From Colivivens sp963640465 (GTDB lineage Bacteria > Bacteroidota > Bacteroidia > Bacteroidales > Bacteroidaceae), in assembly GCA_963640465.1 (NCBI GenBank), contig CAVHYP010000018.1, positions 1-40,514 on the forward strand: a DNA stretch of 40,514 nucleotides, written 5' to 3'. Shown piece by piece: positions 1-7,649 of the stretch; the first letter of the stretch is position 1, and every line of letters starts with the position of its first letter. Under the pieces are notes generated by a model that was given only the letters and a program-made list of their open reading frames with translations, made no database searches and was not told the DNA's origin. The translations under genes and the position numbers were made by a program.

Positions 1-94
1 TATGGATTTAGGGACGAAAGGTATTTCAAACTAAGACTATATGCATTGCATGACTGTCGCATCACTCGAAATGTCGGATGAACCATATTTTTTT

Positions 95-112
95 CTAGTC
101 AGAGAAATTTTT
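95..112. repeat. single copy of a dispersed CTRGTCAGAGAAA motif
   Basis: The stretch GTCAGAGAAATTTTT at 98-112 matches, in reverse complement, a unit of the palindrome array at 29430-29520 over 14 bases (GTCAGAGAAATTTT). Both places also have GCCGTCCGC nearby (about 128-136 here, about 29413-29421 there). I see no credible gene in 1-250. An open frame at 41-271 runs through this motif and looks accidental. Confidence 0.5.
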
Positions 113-250
113 CGGGGCAAAACCGGGGCCCGCCGTCCGCAGTCTTCCGCAGAAGGAAAACCAGCCGGAATTACAGGGCGGTCAAACTACAAATCAAAGC
201 CGAACGAATATTTTTTCGCTCCTTATGTAATAAAAAGTACTGTACATGAG

Positions 251-279
251 TTGTGGCAAAAAAACTTTTAGTAACTTTG
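251..279 (+). promoter_or_regulatory. Bacteroidota-type promoter of the rseC-rnf operon
   Basis: TTG at 251-253 and TAACTTTG at 272-279 are 18 bp apart, matching the Bacteroidota -33/-7 consensus. The -7 box ends 4 bp before the rseC ATG at 284. Transcription should therefore start at or next to the start codon, giving a leaderless or nearly leaderless mRNA. Confidence 0.75.
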
Positions 280-283
280 CACG

Positions 284-703
284 ATGAACGAAAGAATCGA
301 ACACAGTGGCTTGATTGAGAGAATTACCGGAGACAAAGTGGAAGTGAAAATCCTACAGTCGTCGGCATGCAGTGCCTGCACGGCACGAAACCTCTGCAAC
401 ACAGCCGAAAGCAAGGAGAAAATCATTGAATGCCGGAGAGACGGCACGGACTATCGTGTCGGGGAAAAAGTAACGGTCTACGGTTCGACTGCAATGGGGA
501 AGAGCGCTGTAGTTCTGGCATTTGTCGTACCGCTGATGCTCACAGTCGTCTGGATGTTCGCTGCCATAAACCTCATCGGACTGAGCGAACTGAGCGCAGC
601 AGGCGGACTTGCACTGATTCTTGCGGCATACTACACAGTGCTGCACATGCTGAACGGACTCATCAGCAAGAAGTTTGAATTTTGGATTGAAAAAATTGTA
701 TAA
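284..703 (+). CDS. rseC: RseC/SoxR-reducing-system family membrane protein
   Basis: This 139-residue protein has a small N-terminal cysteine-bearing domain with Cys29, Cys32, Cys38 and Cys50, in a CSAC...LC arrangement. Two membrane segments follow at about 74-98 and 104-127. This is the RseC family layout. In Enterobacteria relatives act with the Rsx (Rnf-like) complex to keep SoxR reduced; in Bacteroidota the gene typically precedes rnfB, so a role in Rnf assembly or electron transfer is inferred. It is first in the operon, with rnfB starting 15 bp after its stop. The start at 284 is chosen because the promoter -7 box ends at 279, leaving no room for an earlier start. Confidence 0.9.
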   Translation: MNERIEHSGLIERITGDKVEVKILQSSACSACTARNLCNTAESKEKIIECRRDGTDYRVGEKVTVYGSTAMGKSAVVLAFVVPLMLTVVWMFAAINLIGLSELSAAGGLALILAAYYTVLHMLNGLISKKFEFWIEKIV

Positions 704-718
704 AAACTTATTGATATT

Positions 719-1849
719 ATGGTAAACGTAATTCTAGTTGCTGTAATTGTTCTTGGAGCCATCGGCCTCATCTCAGCCCTCGTGCTGTGGGGAGTGGCAA
801 AGAAATTTGCAGTAAAGGAAGATCCCCGCATAGGACAAGTGCTCGAAGCATTGCCCGGAGCCAACTGTGGCGGATGCGGATTCCCCGGATGCGGAGGAAT
901 GGCTGCCGCCTGCGTGAAAGCAGCGGACAAAGGGTCGATTGACGGGCTCCTCTGCCCTGTGGGAGGACAGGAGTGCATGAACAAAGTGGCTGCCCTGCTC
1001 GGAATGAAAGCATCTGAAAGTGCACTAAAAGTGGCAGTGGTACGCTGCAACGGATCATGCGAGTTCCGCCCAAGAGTGGTGAGCTACGACGGAGTGAAGA
1101 ACTGCCGCATTGCCAACACCACATGCCAGGGCGAAACCGAATGCCAGTACGGATGTCTGGGCTGCGGAGACTGCGTGTCAGCATGCCAGTTCGGCGCCAT
1201 CAAGATGAATGCCGAAACCGGGCTTCCCGAAGTCGACAGAGAAAAATGCACATCATGCGGCGCCTGCGCCAAGGCATGTCCTCGCAACATCATCGAGATC
1301 CGCGAAGTCGACAAGAACCGCCAGGGAGTGGTAGTACAGTGTGTGAACAAAGACAAGGGAGCACAAGCCAACAAAGTGTGCGCAGTGTCCTGCATCGGTT
1401 GCGGCAAGTGCCAGCAAGTGTGCGGATTCGACGCCATCACCGTTGCCGACAATGTGGCACACGTCGATGCCACCAAGTGCACCCAGTGCCGTTCATGCAT
1501 CGAAGCATGTCCAAAGTCATCAATCATCATGCTGGGCGAACCCCTCAAACCAGTGGCAAAGAAAAGCGCAGCACGCCCTGCAGCAGCAAACGCAGCAGGC
1601 ACAGCAGCCCCAGCCACAGAGAAGACAAAACCAGCCAACACCAACACCCTGCCCTACGGCAAGCAGATTGAAGTGAAATACGGTGCACCATTGCTCCCTT
1701 CACAGCAATATCTGCTGGCAGGAGCAGTTGACCTCGTGCAAGGAGAGAAAGAAAACGCAGCAGCAGTCGGCACAGACTACAGCTACAACGCCCCACTCCT
1801 TCCATCACAACAAATATTATTGGGACTTAAAAAGGAGAAGAAAGCATGA
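719..1849 (+). CDS. rnfB: Rnf complex subunit B, polyferredoxin
   Basis: RnfB is the iron-sulfur subunit that takes electrons from ferredoxin in the Rnf ion-pumping complex. The 376-residue protein has an N-terminal membrane anchor (about 3-25) and a Fe-S domain with Cys50, Cys53, Cys58 and Cys79. Four CxxCxxCxxxC clusters follow at Cys146-156, 177-187, 225-235 and 254-264. That is more than the two ferredoxin clusters of the enterobacterial protein (about 190 aa) and resembles clostridial RnfB. The last 100 residues are unusual: an Ala/Pro/Lys-rich linker (about 277-312), then two copies of APLLPSQQ at 323-330 and 358-365. The gene overlaps rnfC by 4 bp (ATGA), so the two are probably translationally coupled. 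Confidence 0.95.
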   Translation: MVNVILVAVIVLGAIGLISALVLWGVAKKFAVKEDPRIGQVLEALPGANCGGCGFPGCGGMAAACVKAADKGSIDGLLCPVGGQECMNKVAALLGMKASESALKVAVVRCNGSCEFRPRVVSYDGVKNCRIANTTCQGETECQYGCLGCGDCVSACQFGAIKMNAETGLPEVDREKCTSCGACAKACPRNIIEIREVDKNRQGVVVQCVNKDKGAQANKVCAVSCIGCGKCQQVCGFDAITVADNVAHVDATKCTQCRSCIEACPKSSIIMLGEPLKPVAKKSAARPAAANAAGTAAPATEKTKPANTNTLPYGKQIEVKYGAPLLPSQQYLLAGAVDLVQGEKENAAAVGTDYSYNAPLLPSQQILLGLKKEKKA

Positions 1850-3192
1850 AGACATTTAAAATAGGTGGAGTTCATCCGGCAGAAAACAAACTCTCAGCCG
1901 GCGAACCGATAAAAATAGCCGAATTGCCAAAGACAGCCGTATTCCCACTGGGCCAGCACATCGGAGCACCAGCCAAGCCAGTAGTAAAGAAAGGCGACAA
2001 AGTGAAAGTGGGACAGATGATAGCAGAAGCAGGCGGATTCGTGTCAGCACCAATCTATTCATCCGTTTCGGGAACAGTGAAGAATATCGACACAGCCATC
2101 GACGCAAGCGGATACAAGAAACCAGCCATCATCATCACCGTGGAAGGCGACGAATGGGCAGAAGGCATCGACCGCTCGGCCGACCTCGTAAAGCTGAAAG
2201 ACAAACCCGAGCTCACAGGCAAGGAAATCATTGAGAAAATACAGAACGCAGGAGTAGTGGGAATGGGAGGAGCATGCTTCCCCACACACGTGAAACTGAT
2301 GCCGCCACCGGGAAGCAAACCCGAATGGGTCATCATCAACGCAGTGGAGTGTGAACCCTACCTCACAGCCGACCACCGACTCATGCTCGAACACTCCGAC
2401 GAAATCCTAGTGGGACTCACCCTCCTCATGAAAGCTGCAAACGTAAGCAAAGGCTTCATCGCCATCGAGAACAACAAGCCCGATGCCATCAGCCTCATGC
2501 AGCAAAAGGCACAAGAATATCCTGAGATAGAAATCGTACCCCTCAAAGTGAAATACCCGCAAGGAGGCGAAAAACAACTCATCGACGCAGTGGTCAACCG
2601 CCAGGTACCAGCACCGCCAGCACTGCCGGTGAGCGTGGGAGCCATCATACAGAACGTAGGCACAGCCTTCGCAGTGTATGAAGCAGTGATGAAAAACAAG
2701 CCACTCTTCGAGCGCATCGTCACCGTCACCGGCAAAAGCCTCGCCCACCCAAGCAACTTCCTCACACGAATGGGCACACCGATGAGCCAACTCATCGACG
2801 CCTGCGGCGGACTGCCCGAAGACACAGGCAAAGTAATCGGCGGCGGACCAATGATGGGAAAAGCCCTCGTGACCACCGAAGTGCCAATATGCAAAGGCTC
2901 GTCGGGCATCCTCATCATGAACGAGAAAGAAGCAAAGCGCAACGAACCGTCCAACTGCATACGTTGCGGCAAGTGCGTGGAAGCATGTCCAATGGGGCTC
3001 GAACCCTACCTCCTCGGAATGTGCGCAGAAAAGCAAATGTGGGAACGACTCGAGCAAGAAGACGTCACACACTGCATCGAATGCGGTTCGTGCCAGTTCA
3101 CCTGCCCAGCCAGCCGTCCGCTCCTCGACTACATACGCCTCGGCAAATCAACAGTAATGGGAATCATCAAAGCTCGTTCTGCAAAAAAATAA
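1846..3192 (+). CDS. rnfC: Rnf complex subunit C, NADH/FMN-binding
   Basis: RnfC is the peripheral subunit that binds NAD(H) and FMN and exchanges electrons with RnfB. In the 448 residues I see the nucleotide/FMN-binding region around GMGGACFPTHVK (139-150) and VECEPYLTADH (167-177). Two [4Fe-4S] motifs near the C-terminus have Cys371/374/377/381 and Cys410/413/416/420. It overlaps rnfB by 4 bp, and a purine-rich AAGGAG precedes the start, unusual in a phylum where Shine-Dalgarno sites are often weak. The length fits the shorter RnfC type without the long Ala/Lys-rich tail of E. coli RsxC. Confidence 0.96.
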   Translation: MKTFKIGGVHPAENKLSAGEPIKIAELPKTAVFPLGQHIGAPAKPVVKKGDKVKVGQMIAEAGGFVSAPIYSSVSGTVKNIDTAIDASGYKKPAIIITVEGDEWAEGIDRSADLVKLKDKPELTGKEIIEKIQNAGVVGMGGACFPTHVKLMPPPGSKPEWVIINAVECEPYLTADHRLMLEHSDEILVGLTLLMKAANVSKGFIAIENNKPDAISLMQQKAQEYPEIEIVPLKVKYPQGGEKQLIDAVVNRQVPAPPALPVSVGAIIQNVGTAFAVYEAVMKNKPLFERIVTVTGKSLAHPSNFLTRMGTPMSQLIDACGGLPEDTGKVIGGGPMMGKALVTTEVPICKGSSGILIMNEKEAKRNEPSNCIRCGKCVEACPMGLEPYLLGMCAEKQMWERLEQEDVTHCIECGSCQFTCPASRPLLDYIRLGKSTVMGIIKARSAKK

Positions 3193-3216
3193 ACAACAGA
3201 CAAATCGTAGAGAAAA

Positions 3217-4200
3217 ATGAATAAACTAACAGTATCATTATCACCGCATGTGCATGGAGGCGATAGCGTGAAGAAGAACATGTACGGAGTGTGCATCGCA
3301 CTCATCCCCGCACTTCTTTGTTCATTCTATTTCTTCGGACTAGGTGCGATAGCAGTGACAGCCGTCTCCGTAGCCTCATGCGTATTCTTCGAGTGGGCAA
3401 TCGGAAAATACCTGCTGAAGATGCAAAAACCGACAATCACTGATGGTTCAGCCATAATAACAGGAATCTTGCTTGCATTCAACCTCCCGTCAAACATTCC
3501 ACTCTGGATGGTAATCATCGGAGCACTCTTCGCCATCGGCGTAGTGAAGATGACCTTCGGCGGACTCGGATGCAACCTCTTCAACCCCGCCCTCGCCGGA
3601 CGCGCCTTCCTGCTCATCTCCTTCCCAGTGCAAATGACCACATGGCCAGTGCCCGGACAAAGCTTCCTCACCATCGACGGCGAGACAGCAGCCACCCCAC
3701 TGGCAGTCATCAGCCAAATCATGAAAGGTGATGCCAGCATCAGCAACCTGCCATCAGCCATCGATATGCTCGTGGGCAACACAGGCGGATGCCTCGGCGA
3801 AGTGAGCGCCATAGCCATCATCATCGGACTCATCTACATGCTCGCAAAGAAAATCATCACATGGCACATCCCAGTGTCAATCCTTGCAACCGTGTTCGTG
3901 TTCTCAGGACTGATGAACCTCGCCAACCCGGCAACCTACGTGTCACCAGTCTACGAACTCCTCAGCGGAGGACTCCTCCTCGGCTCAGTGTTCATGGCAA
4001 CCGACTACGTCACCTCACCAATGACCAAGAAAGGACAGGTAATCTACGGCGTGGCAATCGGATTCCTCACAGTAGTAATCAGAAACTGGGGAGCCTATCC
4101 GGAAGGAATGTCGTTCGCAATCCTCATCATGAACGCATTCACACCTCTTATAAACAACTATTGCAAACCAAAGAGATTCGGGGAGGTAGTCAAGAAATGA
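3217..4200 (+). CDS. rnfD: Rnf complex subunit D, membrane flavoprotein
   Basis: RnfD is an integral membrane subunit carrying covalently bound FMN. The 327-residue protein is strongly hydrophobic, with about nine to ten membrane segments. The flavinylation motif reads TAATPL at 157-162, so the FMN-accepting residue is probably Thr160; the family consensus is SGAT, so the first two positions differ conservatively. It follows rnfC by 24 bp and overlaps rnfG by 4 bp (ATGA). Together with RnfA, E and G it forms the ion-translocating part of the complex. Confidence 0.95.
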   Translation: MNKLTVSLSPHVHGGDSVKKNMYGVCIALIPALLCSFYFFGLGAIAVTAVSVASCVFFEWAIGKYLLKMQKPTITDGSAIITGILLAFNLPSNIPLWMVIIGALFAIGVVKMTFGGLGCNLFNPALAGRAFLLISFPVQMTTWPVPGQSFLTIDGETAATPLAVISQIMKGDASISNLPSAIDMLVGNTGGCLGEVSAIAIIIGLIYMLAKKIITWHIPVSILATVFVFSGLMNLANPATYVSPVYELLSGGLLLGSVFMATDYVTSPMTKKGQVIYGVAIGFLTVVIRNWGAYPEGMSFAILIMNAFTPLINNYCKPKRFGEVVKK

Positions 4201-4820
4201 AAAAACTAAAATCATCACTCGCAAACATGGTGATTGTCCTCACGGTAATCACAGTAGTGGCAGGCGCAGCACTCGCATACGTCAACTACGCCACATCAAG
4301 CCAGATAGAGAAGATCAAAGCCGACAACCTTGCAAAAGGCATCAAGCAAGTGATGGGAGTTGACCTCAACAGCAACTTCCAGTACGAAACCGACACAGTC
4401 GACACCTACATCTTCTACAAGTCCGACAAAGGCACAGCCATACAAAGCACCACCAACGGATTCGGCGGTCCGCTCACAGTCCTCGTAGGCTTCGACCCCG
4501 AAGGCACAGTCCTCGGCTACACCATCCTGGAACACTCAGAAACACCGGGACTCGGAGCCAAGGCAGGCGAATGGTTCCAGAAAGGCAACCGCGGAGACAT
4601 CATCGGCAAAAAACCAGGTGAAGTCAAGTTCGGAGTAACCAAAGGCGGAGAAGGCGACATCGACGCCATCACAGCCTCAACCATCACCTCACGCGCATTC
4701 CTGCTCGCAGTGCAGAACGCCTACGACAAACTGACAAACGACGACACCAATGCGAATACTGGAGCCTCACAGCAGGCAAAAGCATCCGCACCAACAAAGG
4801 AAGGAGGAAACAATGAATAA
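4197..4820 (+). CDS. rnfG: Rnf complex subunit G, FMN-binding
   Basis: RnfG is a membrane-anchored periplasmic flavoprotein with covalent FMN. The start at 4197 overlaps the rnfD stop and puts one hydrophobic anchor (about 10-29) at the N-terminus, as expected. An upstream extension in this frame would run deep into rnfD and is rejected. The 207 residues contain the FMN_bind fold. The attachment motif TASTIT is at 159-164, with Thr162 the likely flavin acceptor. The last 30 or so residues are Ala/Thr/Asn-rich and look disordered. The downstream rnfE start lies inside the end of this gene. Confidence 0.94.
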   Translation: MKKLKSSLANMVIVLTVITVVAGAALAYVNYATSSQIEKIKADNLAKGIKQVMGVDLNSNFQYETDTVDTYIFYKSDKGTAIQSTTNGFGGPLTVLVGFDPEGTVLGYTILEHSETPGLGAKAGEWFQKGNRGDIIGKKPGEVKFGVTKGGEGDIDAITASTITSRAFLLAVQNAYDKLTNDDTNANTGASQQAKASAPTKEGGNNE

Positions 4821-5397
4821 CTTCAAAGTCATACTCAACGGCATCGTAAAGGAGAACCCAACCTTCGTACTTCTCCTCGGAATGTGTCCTACCATCGGAA
4901 CCACATCCAGCGCCATCAACGGAATGTCAATGGGACTCGCAACAATGTTCGTGCTCATCCTGTCGAACTTTCTCATCTCACTCATCAAGAACCTCGTCCC
5001 CGACATGGTGCGCATCCCATGCTACATCGTAGTCATCGCATCACTAGTGACAATCCTCCAGATGCTCATGCAGGCATACGTGCCCGACATCTATGCCACC
5101 CTCGGACTGTTCATTCCACTCATCGTGGTCAACTGCATCATCCTCGGCAGAGCCGAAGCATTCGCAGCCAAGAACACACCGATAGCCAGCATGTGCGACG
5201 GAATCGGAATAGGACTCGGCTTCACCATCGCACTCACCCTGCTCGGAGCCATCCGTGAATTTCTCGGAACAGGCGCCATCTTCGGCACCACACTCCAGGG
5301 CGAAAACTACGGAATGCTGATGTTCGTGCTCGCACCAGGAGGATTCATCGTACTGGGCTATCTCATCGCATTAGTCAACAAATTAAGAAAGGCATAA
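4813..5397 (+). CDS. rnfE: Rnf complex subunit E, membrane
   Basis: RnfE is one of two related membrane subunits (with RnfA) at the core of the Rnf pump. The start at 4813 is chosen because AAGGAGG at 4801-4807 sits 5 bp before it and the protein then begins MNNFKVILNGIVKENP, typical of the family. It overlaps the rnfG end by 8 bp. The 194 residues contain about six membrane helices. The stop lies inside a 16-bp tandem duplication that separates it from rnfA. Confidence 0.95.
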   Translation: MNNFKVILNGIVKENPTFVLLLGMCPTIGTTSSAINGMSMGLATMFVLILSNFLISLIKNLVPDMVRIPCYIVVIASLVTILQMLMQAYVPDIYATLGLFIPLIVVNCIILGRAEAFAAKNTPIASMCDGIGIGLGFTIALTLLGAIREFLGTGAIFGTTLQGENYGMLMFVLAPGGFIVLGYLIALVNKLRKA

Positions 5398-5414
5398 AAT
5401 AAGAAAGGCATAAA
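5385..5414 (+). repeat. 16-bp-period tandem duplication of the rnfE 3' end
   Basis: AAGAAAGGCATAAA occurs at 5385-5398, where it encodes the last residues and stop of rnfE, and again at 5401-5414, just before the rnfA ATG. The period is 16 bp. The second copy is non-coding and makes up nearly all of the rnfE-rnfA spacer. Confidence 0.85.
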
Positions 5415-5415
5415 T

Positions 5416-6018
5416 ATGGAATACGTATTGATATTTATAACAGCTATATTCGTAAACAATATAGTCCTGTCACAGTTCTTGGGAATATGCCCGTTTCTGG
5501 GAGTATCAAAGAAAATAACCACAGCCTCAGGCATGGGCGCAGCGGTAACCTTCGTACTCGTACTGGCAACAATCGTCACCTACCTCGTACAGAAGTACAT
5601 CCTCGACCCCACAGGCTTGGCATACCTCCAAACCATTGCATTCATCCTCATCATTGCAGCACTAGTGCAGATGGTTGAAATCATTCTCAAGAAAGTATCA
5701 CCGTCACTCTACCAGGCACTCGGAGTGTTTCTTCCCCTGATTACCACCAACTGCTGCATCCTCGGAGTAGCAATCCTCGTAATACAGAAAGACTTCAGCC
5801 TGCTCGAAGGAGTAGTCTACGCATTCTCCACAGCCCTCGGCTTCGCACTCGCCCTCATACTCTTTGCAGGACTGCGCGAACAGCTGGAGTTCTCAAAACT
5901 GCCAAAAGCAGTGACTGGAATGCCGATAGCACTCATCACCGCAGGCCTGCTCGCCATGGCATTCATGGGATTCAGCGGAGTAGACAATGGGCTCAAGAAA
6001 CTCTTCGGAATAGAATAA
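5416..6018 (+). CDS. rnfA: Rnf complex subunit A, membrane
   Basis: RnfA pairs with RnfE in the membrane core of the Rnf complex, where the two are thought to hold an intramembrane Fe-S cluster. The 200-residue protein has about six membrane helices and begins MEYVLIFITAIFVNNIVLSQ, close to the family consensus, with FLGICPF following. Cysteines in the N-terminal part (the GICPF Cys) and in TNCCILG fit the cluster-binding positions of the family. It is last in the operon, and a strong terminator follows at 6155-6195. The order B-C-D-G-E-A is that of Bacteroidota and clostridial Rnf operons. Confidence 0.96.
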   Translation: MEYVLIFITAIFVNNIVLSQFLGICPFLGVSKKITTASGMGAAVTFVLVLATIVTYLVQKYILDPTGLAYLQTIAFILIIAALVQMVEIILKKVSPSLYQALGVFLPLITTNCCILGVAILVIQKDFSLLEGVVYAFSTALGFALALILFAGLREQLEFSKLPKAVTGMPIALITAGLLAMAFMGFSGVDNGLKKLFGIE

Positions 6019-6124
6019 AGGTTTCTGAATAGAATAAAGACTTGGGAATATAGGCTTTGGCAAGAATTCAAGAATAAAAGCTCTGAGACAGAACAAAGAC
6101 CCTCAGTAAGAATTCAAGAATAAA
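6008..6124 (+). repeat. degenerate duplications after the rnfA stop
   Basis: GAATAGAATAAAG occurs at 6008-6020, containing the rnfA stop, and again at 6027-6039 (period 19). Further on, AAGAATTCAAGAATAAA is repeated exactly at 6062-6078 and 6108-6124 (period 46). The stretch is A-rich, has no gene, and leads into the terminator. Confidence 0.75.
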
Positions 6125-6154
6125 CGCAAGAGCAAAAGCCCTATAGGCCGAAAT

Positions 6155-6195
6155 AAAAGGAGGCAAGAACCGTCAAACGGACTTACCTCCCTTTT
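6155..6195. terminator. bidirectional terminator between rnfA and the lipid kinase gene
   Basis: An interrupted stem pairs GGAGG (6159-6163) with CCTCC (6186-6190), AAG (6165-6167) with CTT (6182-6184), and CCGT (6170-6173) with ACGG (6177-6180), around a CAA loop. AAAA on the left and TTTT on the right give a U-run in both directions, fitting the convergent genes. Confidence 0.85.
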
Positions 6196-6277
6196 ATATA
6201 ATATAAGTACACTTCTTATTTATACAATCGGTCTATACTTTGATCCTTTAGCCAAACCCCATCACAGGCAGCCCACC

Positions 6278-7369
6278 CTACTTTTTACCCAAGTTCAGTT
6301 TATCTATCAGTTTATTGAACTGCTCACGGATTTTCAGATTGGTCTTTTGGGTTTGTTCGAGAAGAATCTTGTTTGTCCGTCGGTTCACCTCAATCAGTTC
6401 CTCCGAACGCATCTGCATCATGCGGAACTGTTCAAGGATCACCGTCTGTATGTTCTCTGCCATATCAATCCTTCCTTCCTCTTTGGGACAAACGCAGAAA
6501 AGTCCTTTCGGTACAATCCTCACATCTACCTCGGCATCAGTCTCCATAGGGTCACCATCGAAATGAATCACACCTGCATGAGGGCGATGAACGACAAGAC
6601 GTTTACACCTGAACGTGCTGACATGATTGTTGTTCTCTATTTTACCGTTCATCAGGCGCAAGGCAATCTGCGGTGCATCAATGACAGTGAAGGGCTTAAT
6701 GATTGTGACATCAAGCAGACCATCCCTCACCGATGCCTGCGGTGCAATGTAGAAATTGTTGCCATACTGCGATGCATTGGCACACGAGATAAGGAATGCC
6801 TTCTGCACACTCTTCTCCTCCTTCTCATTCACAATGTCAATGCCATAAGTTTCCGGATTGTACTTCAAACCATTGGTCAACACATTCTCGACATACGACA
6901 GCGGACCTCGTGACCGTGACTTGGCAAACTTCTCGGAGATGAAAGCGTCAAACCCGATTCCACACGTGCAGAAAAAAGGATGGCCGTTTATCGATCCGTA
7001 ATCCATCTTGCGAATAGTGCAACTGTTGATAAGTTCGATGGCACGGATTGCGTCAAGCGGAATATGCAGATGACGTGCAAGACCGTTGCCCGACCCACAC
7101 GGAATGATGCCAAGAGCAGTATTGGTGTCCACCAAGACACATCCCACCTCATTCATCGTTCCATCACCGCCAATGGCACATACAATATCCGCACCCGCAA
7201 CCACAGCCTCACGCGCAATCTCCTTGGCATGACCGGCATACGAAGTCTTCCGTATCTCGTAGGAAAACAAATCCTTGTCAAGACGCTTGTCAATTTGTCT
7301 CAAGATCATTTTCTTGCCAGACACTCCGGATATCGGGTTATATATAAATACAATCTTCTTTTTCTGCAT
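6278..7369 (-). CDS. diacylglycerol/sphingoid lipid kinase family protein
   Basis: This is a lipid kinase of the DgkB/YegS/sphingosine-kinase catalytic family, which phosphorylates a lipid hydroxyl with ATP. The start at 7369 is chosen because a -7 box lies at 7395-7402 on this strand, so in-frame sequence further upstream (to 7456) would not be transcribed. The 363-residue protein opens with IVFIYNPISG. It carries GGDGTMNEV (67-75) and GSGNGLARH (92-100), the nucleotide-binding signatures. The last 55-60 residues are charged and heptad-like, probably a coiled coil, and extend beyond the usual 290-310 residue family length. Divergence from serine palmitoyltransferase suggests a ceramide or sphingoid substrate, but diacylglycerol cannot be excluded. 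Confidence 0.85.
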   Translation of the reverse strand: MQKKKIVFIYNPISGVSGKKMILRQIDKRLDKDLFSYEIRKTSYAGHAKEIAREAVVAGADIVCAIGGDGTMNEVGCVLVDTNTALGIIPCGSGNGLARHLHIPLDAIRAIELINSCTIRKMDYGSINGHPFFCTCGIGFDAFISEKFAKSRSRGPLSYVENVLTNGLKYNPETYGIDIVNEKEEKSVQKAFLISCANASQYGNNFYIAPQASVRDGLLDVTIIKPFTVIDAPQIALRLMNGKIENNNHVSTFRCKRLVVHRPHAGVIHFDGDPMETDAEVDVRIVPKGLFCVCPKEEGRIDMAENIQTVILEQFRMMQMRSEELIEVNRRTNKILLEQTQKTNLKIREQFNKLIDKLNLGKK

Positions 7370-7394
7370 TGAAGGTGATGTTGAAATTAGGATG

Positions 7395-7402
7395 CAAAAA
7401 TA
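7395..7402 (-). promoter_or_regulatory. -7 box of the lipid kinase gene
   Basis: The minus strand reads TATTTTTG here, a TAnnTTTG match, giving a leader of about 20 nt before the ATG at 7369. I see no good -33 TTG at the expected distance. It lies about 100 bp from the divergent spt promoter. Confidence 0.5.
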
Positions 7403-7475
7403 AAGAAAAAGAATGAGCCATGCGCCCTTTTGACCATGTTTTTTTACCCAAAGCACATTTTTCCATTAAAAACTA

Positions 7476-7505
7476 TTGAGCATGAGAGTTTTTTTCGTAC
7501 CTTTG
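7476..7505 (+). promoter_or_regulatory. promoter of the serine palmitoyltransferase gene
   Basis: TTG at 7476-7478 and TACCTTTG at 7498-7505 are 19 bp apart, an excellent Bacteroidota match. The start codon is at 7650, so the mRNA has a leader of about 140 nt. Confidence 0.8.
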
Positions 7506-7518
7506 CAGCCTGTACGGA

Positions 7519-7599
7519 CAATTCAATGAATTGAACCAAATAAATTAATAATAAAAATAGATAGAGTGTTCGGCGTATATAAGACGGGATTACCTTATA
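7519..7599 (+). promoter_or_regulatory. structured 5' leader of spt
   Basis: Within the leader, CAATTC (7519-7524) pairs with GAATTG (7528-7533), and TATAAG (7578-7583) can pair with CTTATA (7594-7599). I recognise no known riboswitch. The length and stems make post-transcriptional control possible, but this is unproven. Confidence 0.3.
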
Positions 7600-7649
7600 A
7601 TTATATTGCCACCAAGCCCCAAGGGTTTAAGTAGCACTCACAATGAATT

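Noticed and set aside
41..271. Open frame of 76 codons upstream of rseC
   Set aside because: It crosses the dispersed repeat and overlaps the promoter -33 region. The composition is not protein-like and no family is recognised.
2358..3072. Long minus-strand frames opposite rnfC
   Set aside because: They come from the C-ending codon bias of rnfC. Their products are Cys/His/Met-rich and match nothing, while rnfC is certain.
3789..4196. N-terminal extension of rnfG inside rnfD
   Set aside because: The normal RnfG start with its membrane anchor is at 4197. The extension is Arg/His-rich out-of-frame rnfD.
7370..7456. Longer start for the lipid kinase
   Set aside because: The added residues overlap the predicted -7 box, and the family begins at the IVFIYNPISG strand.
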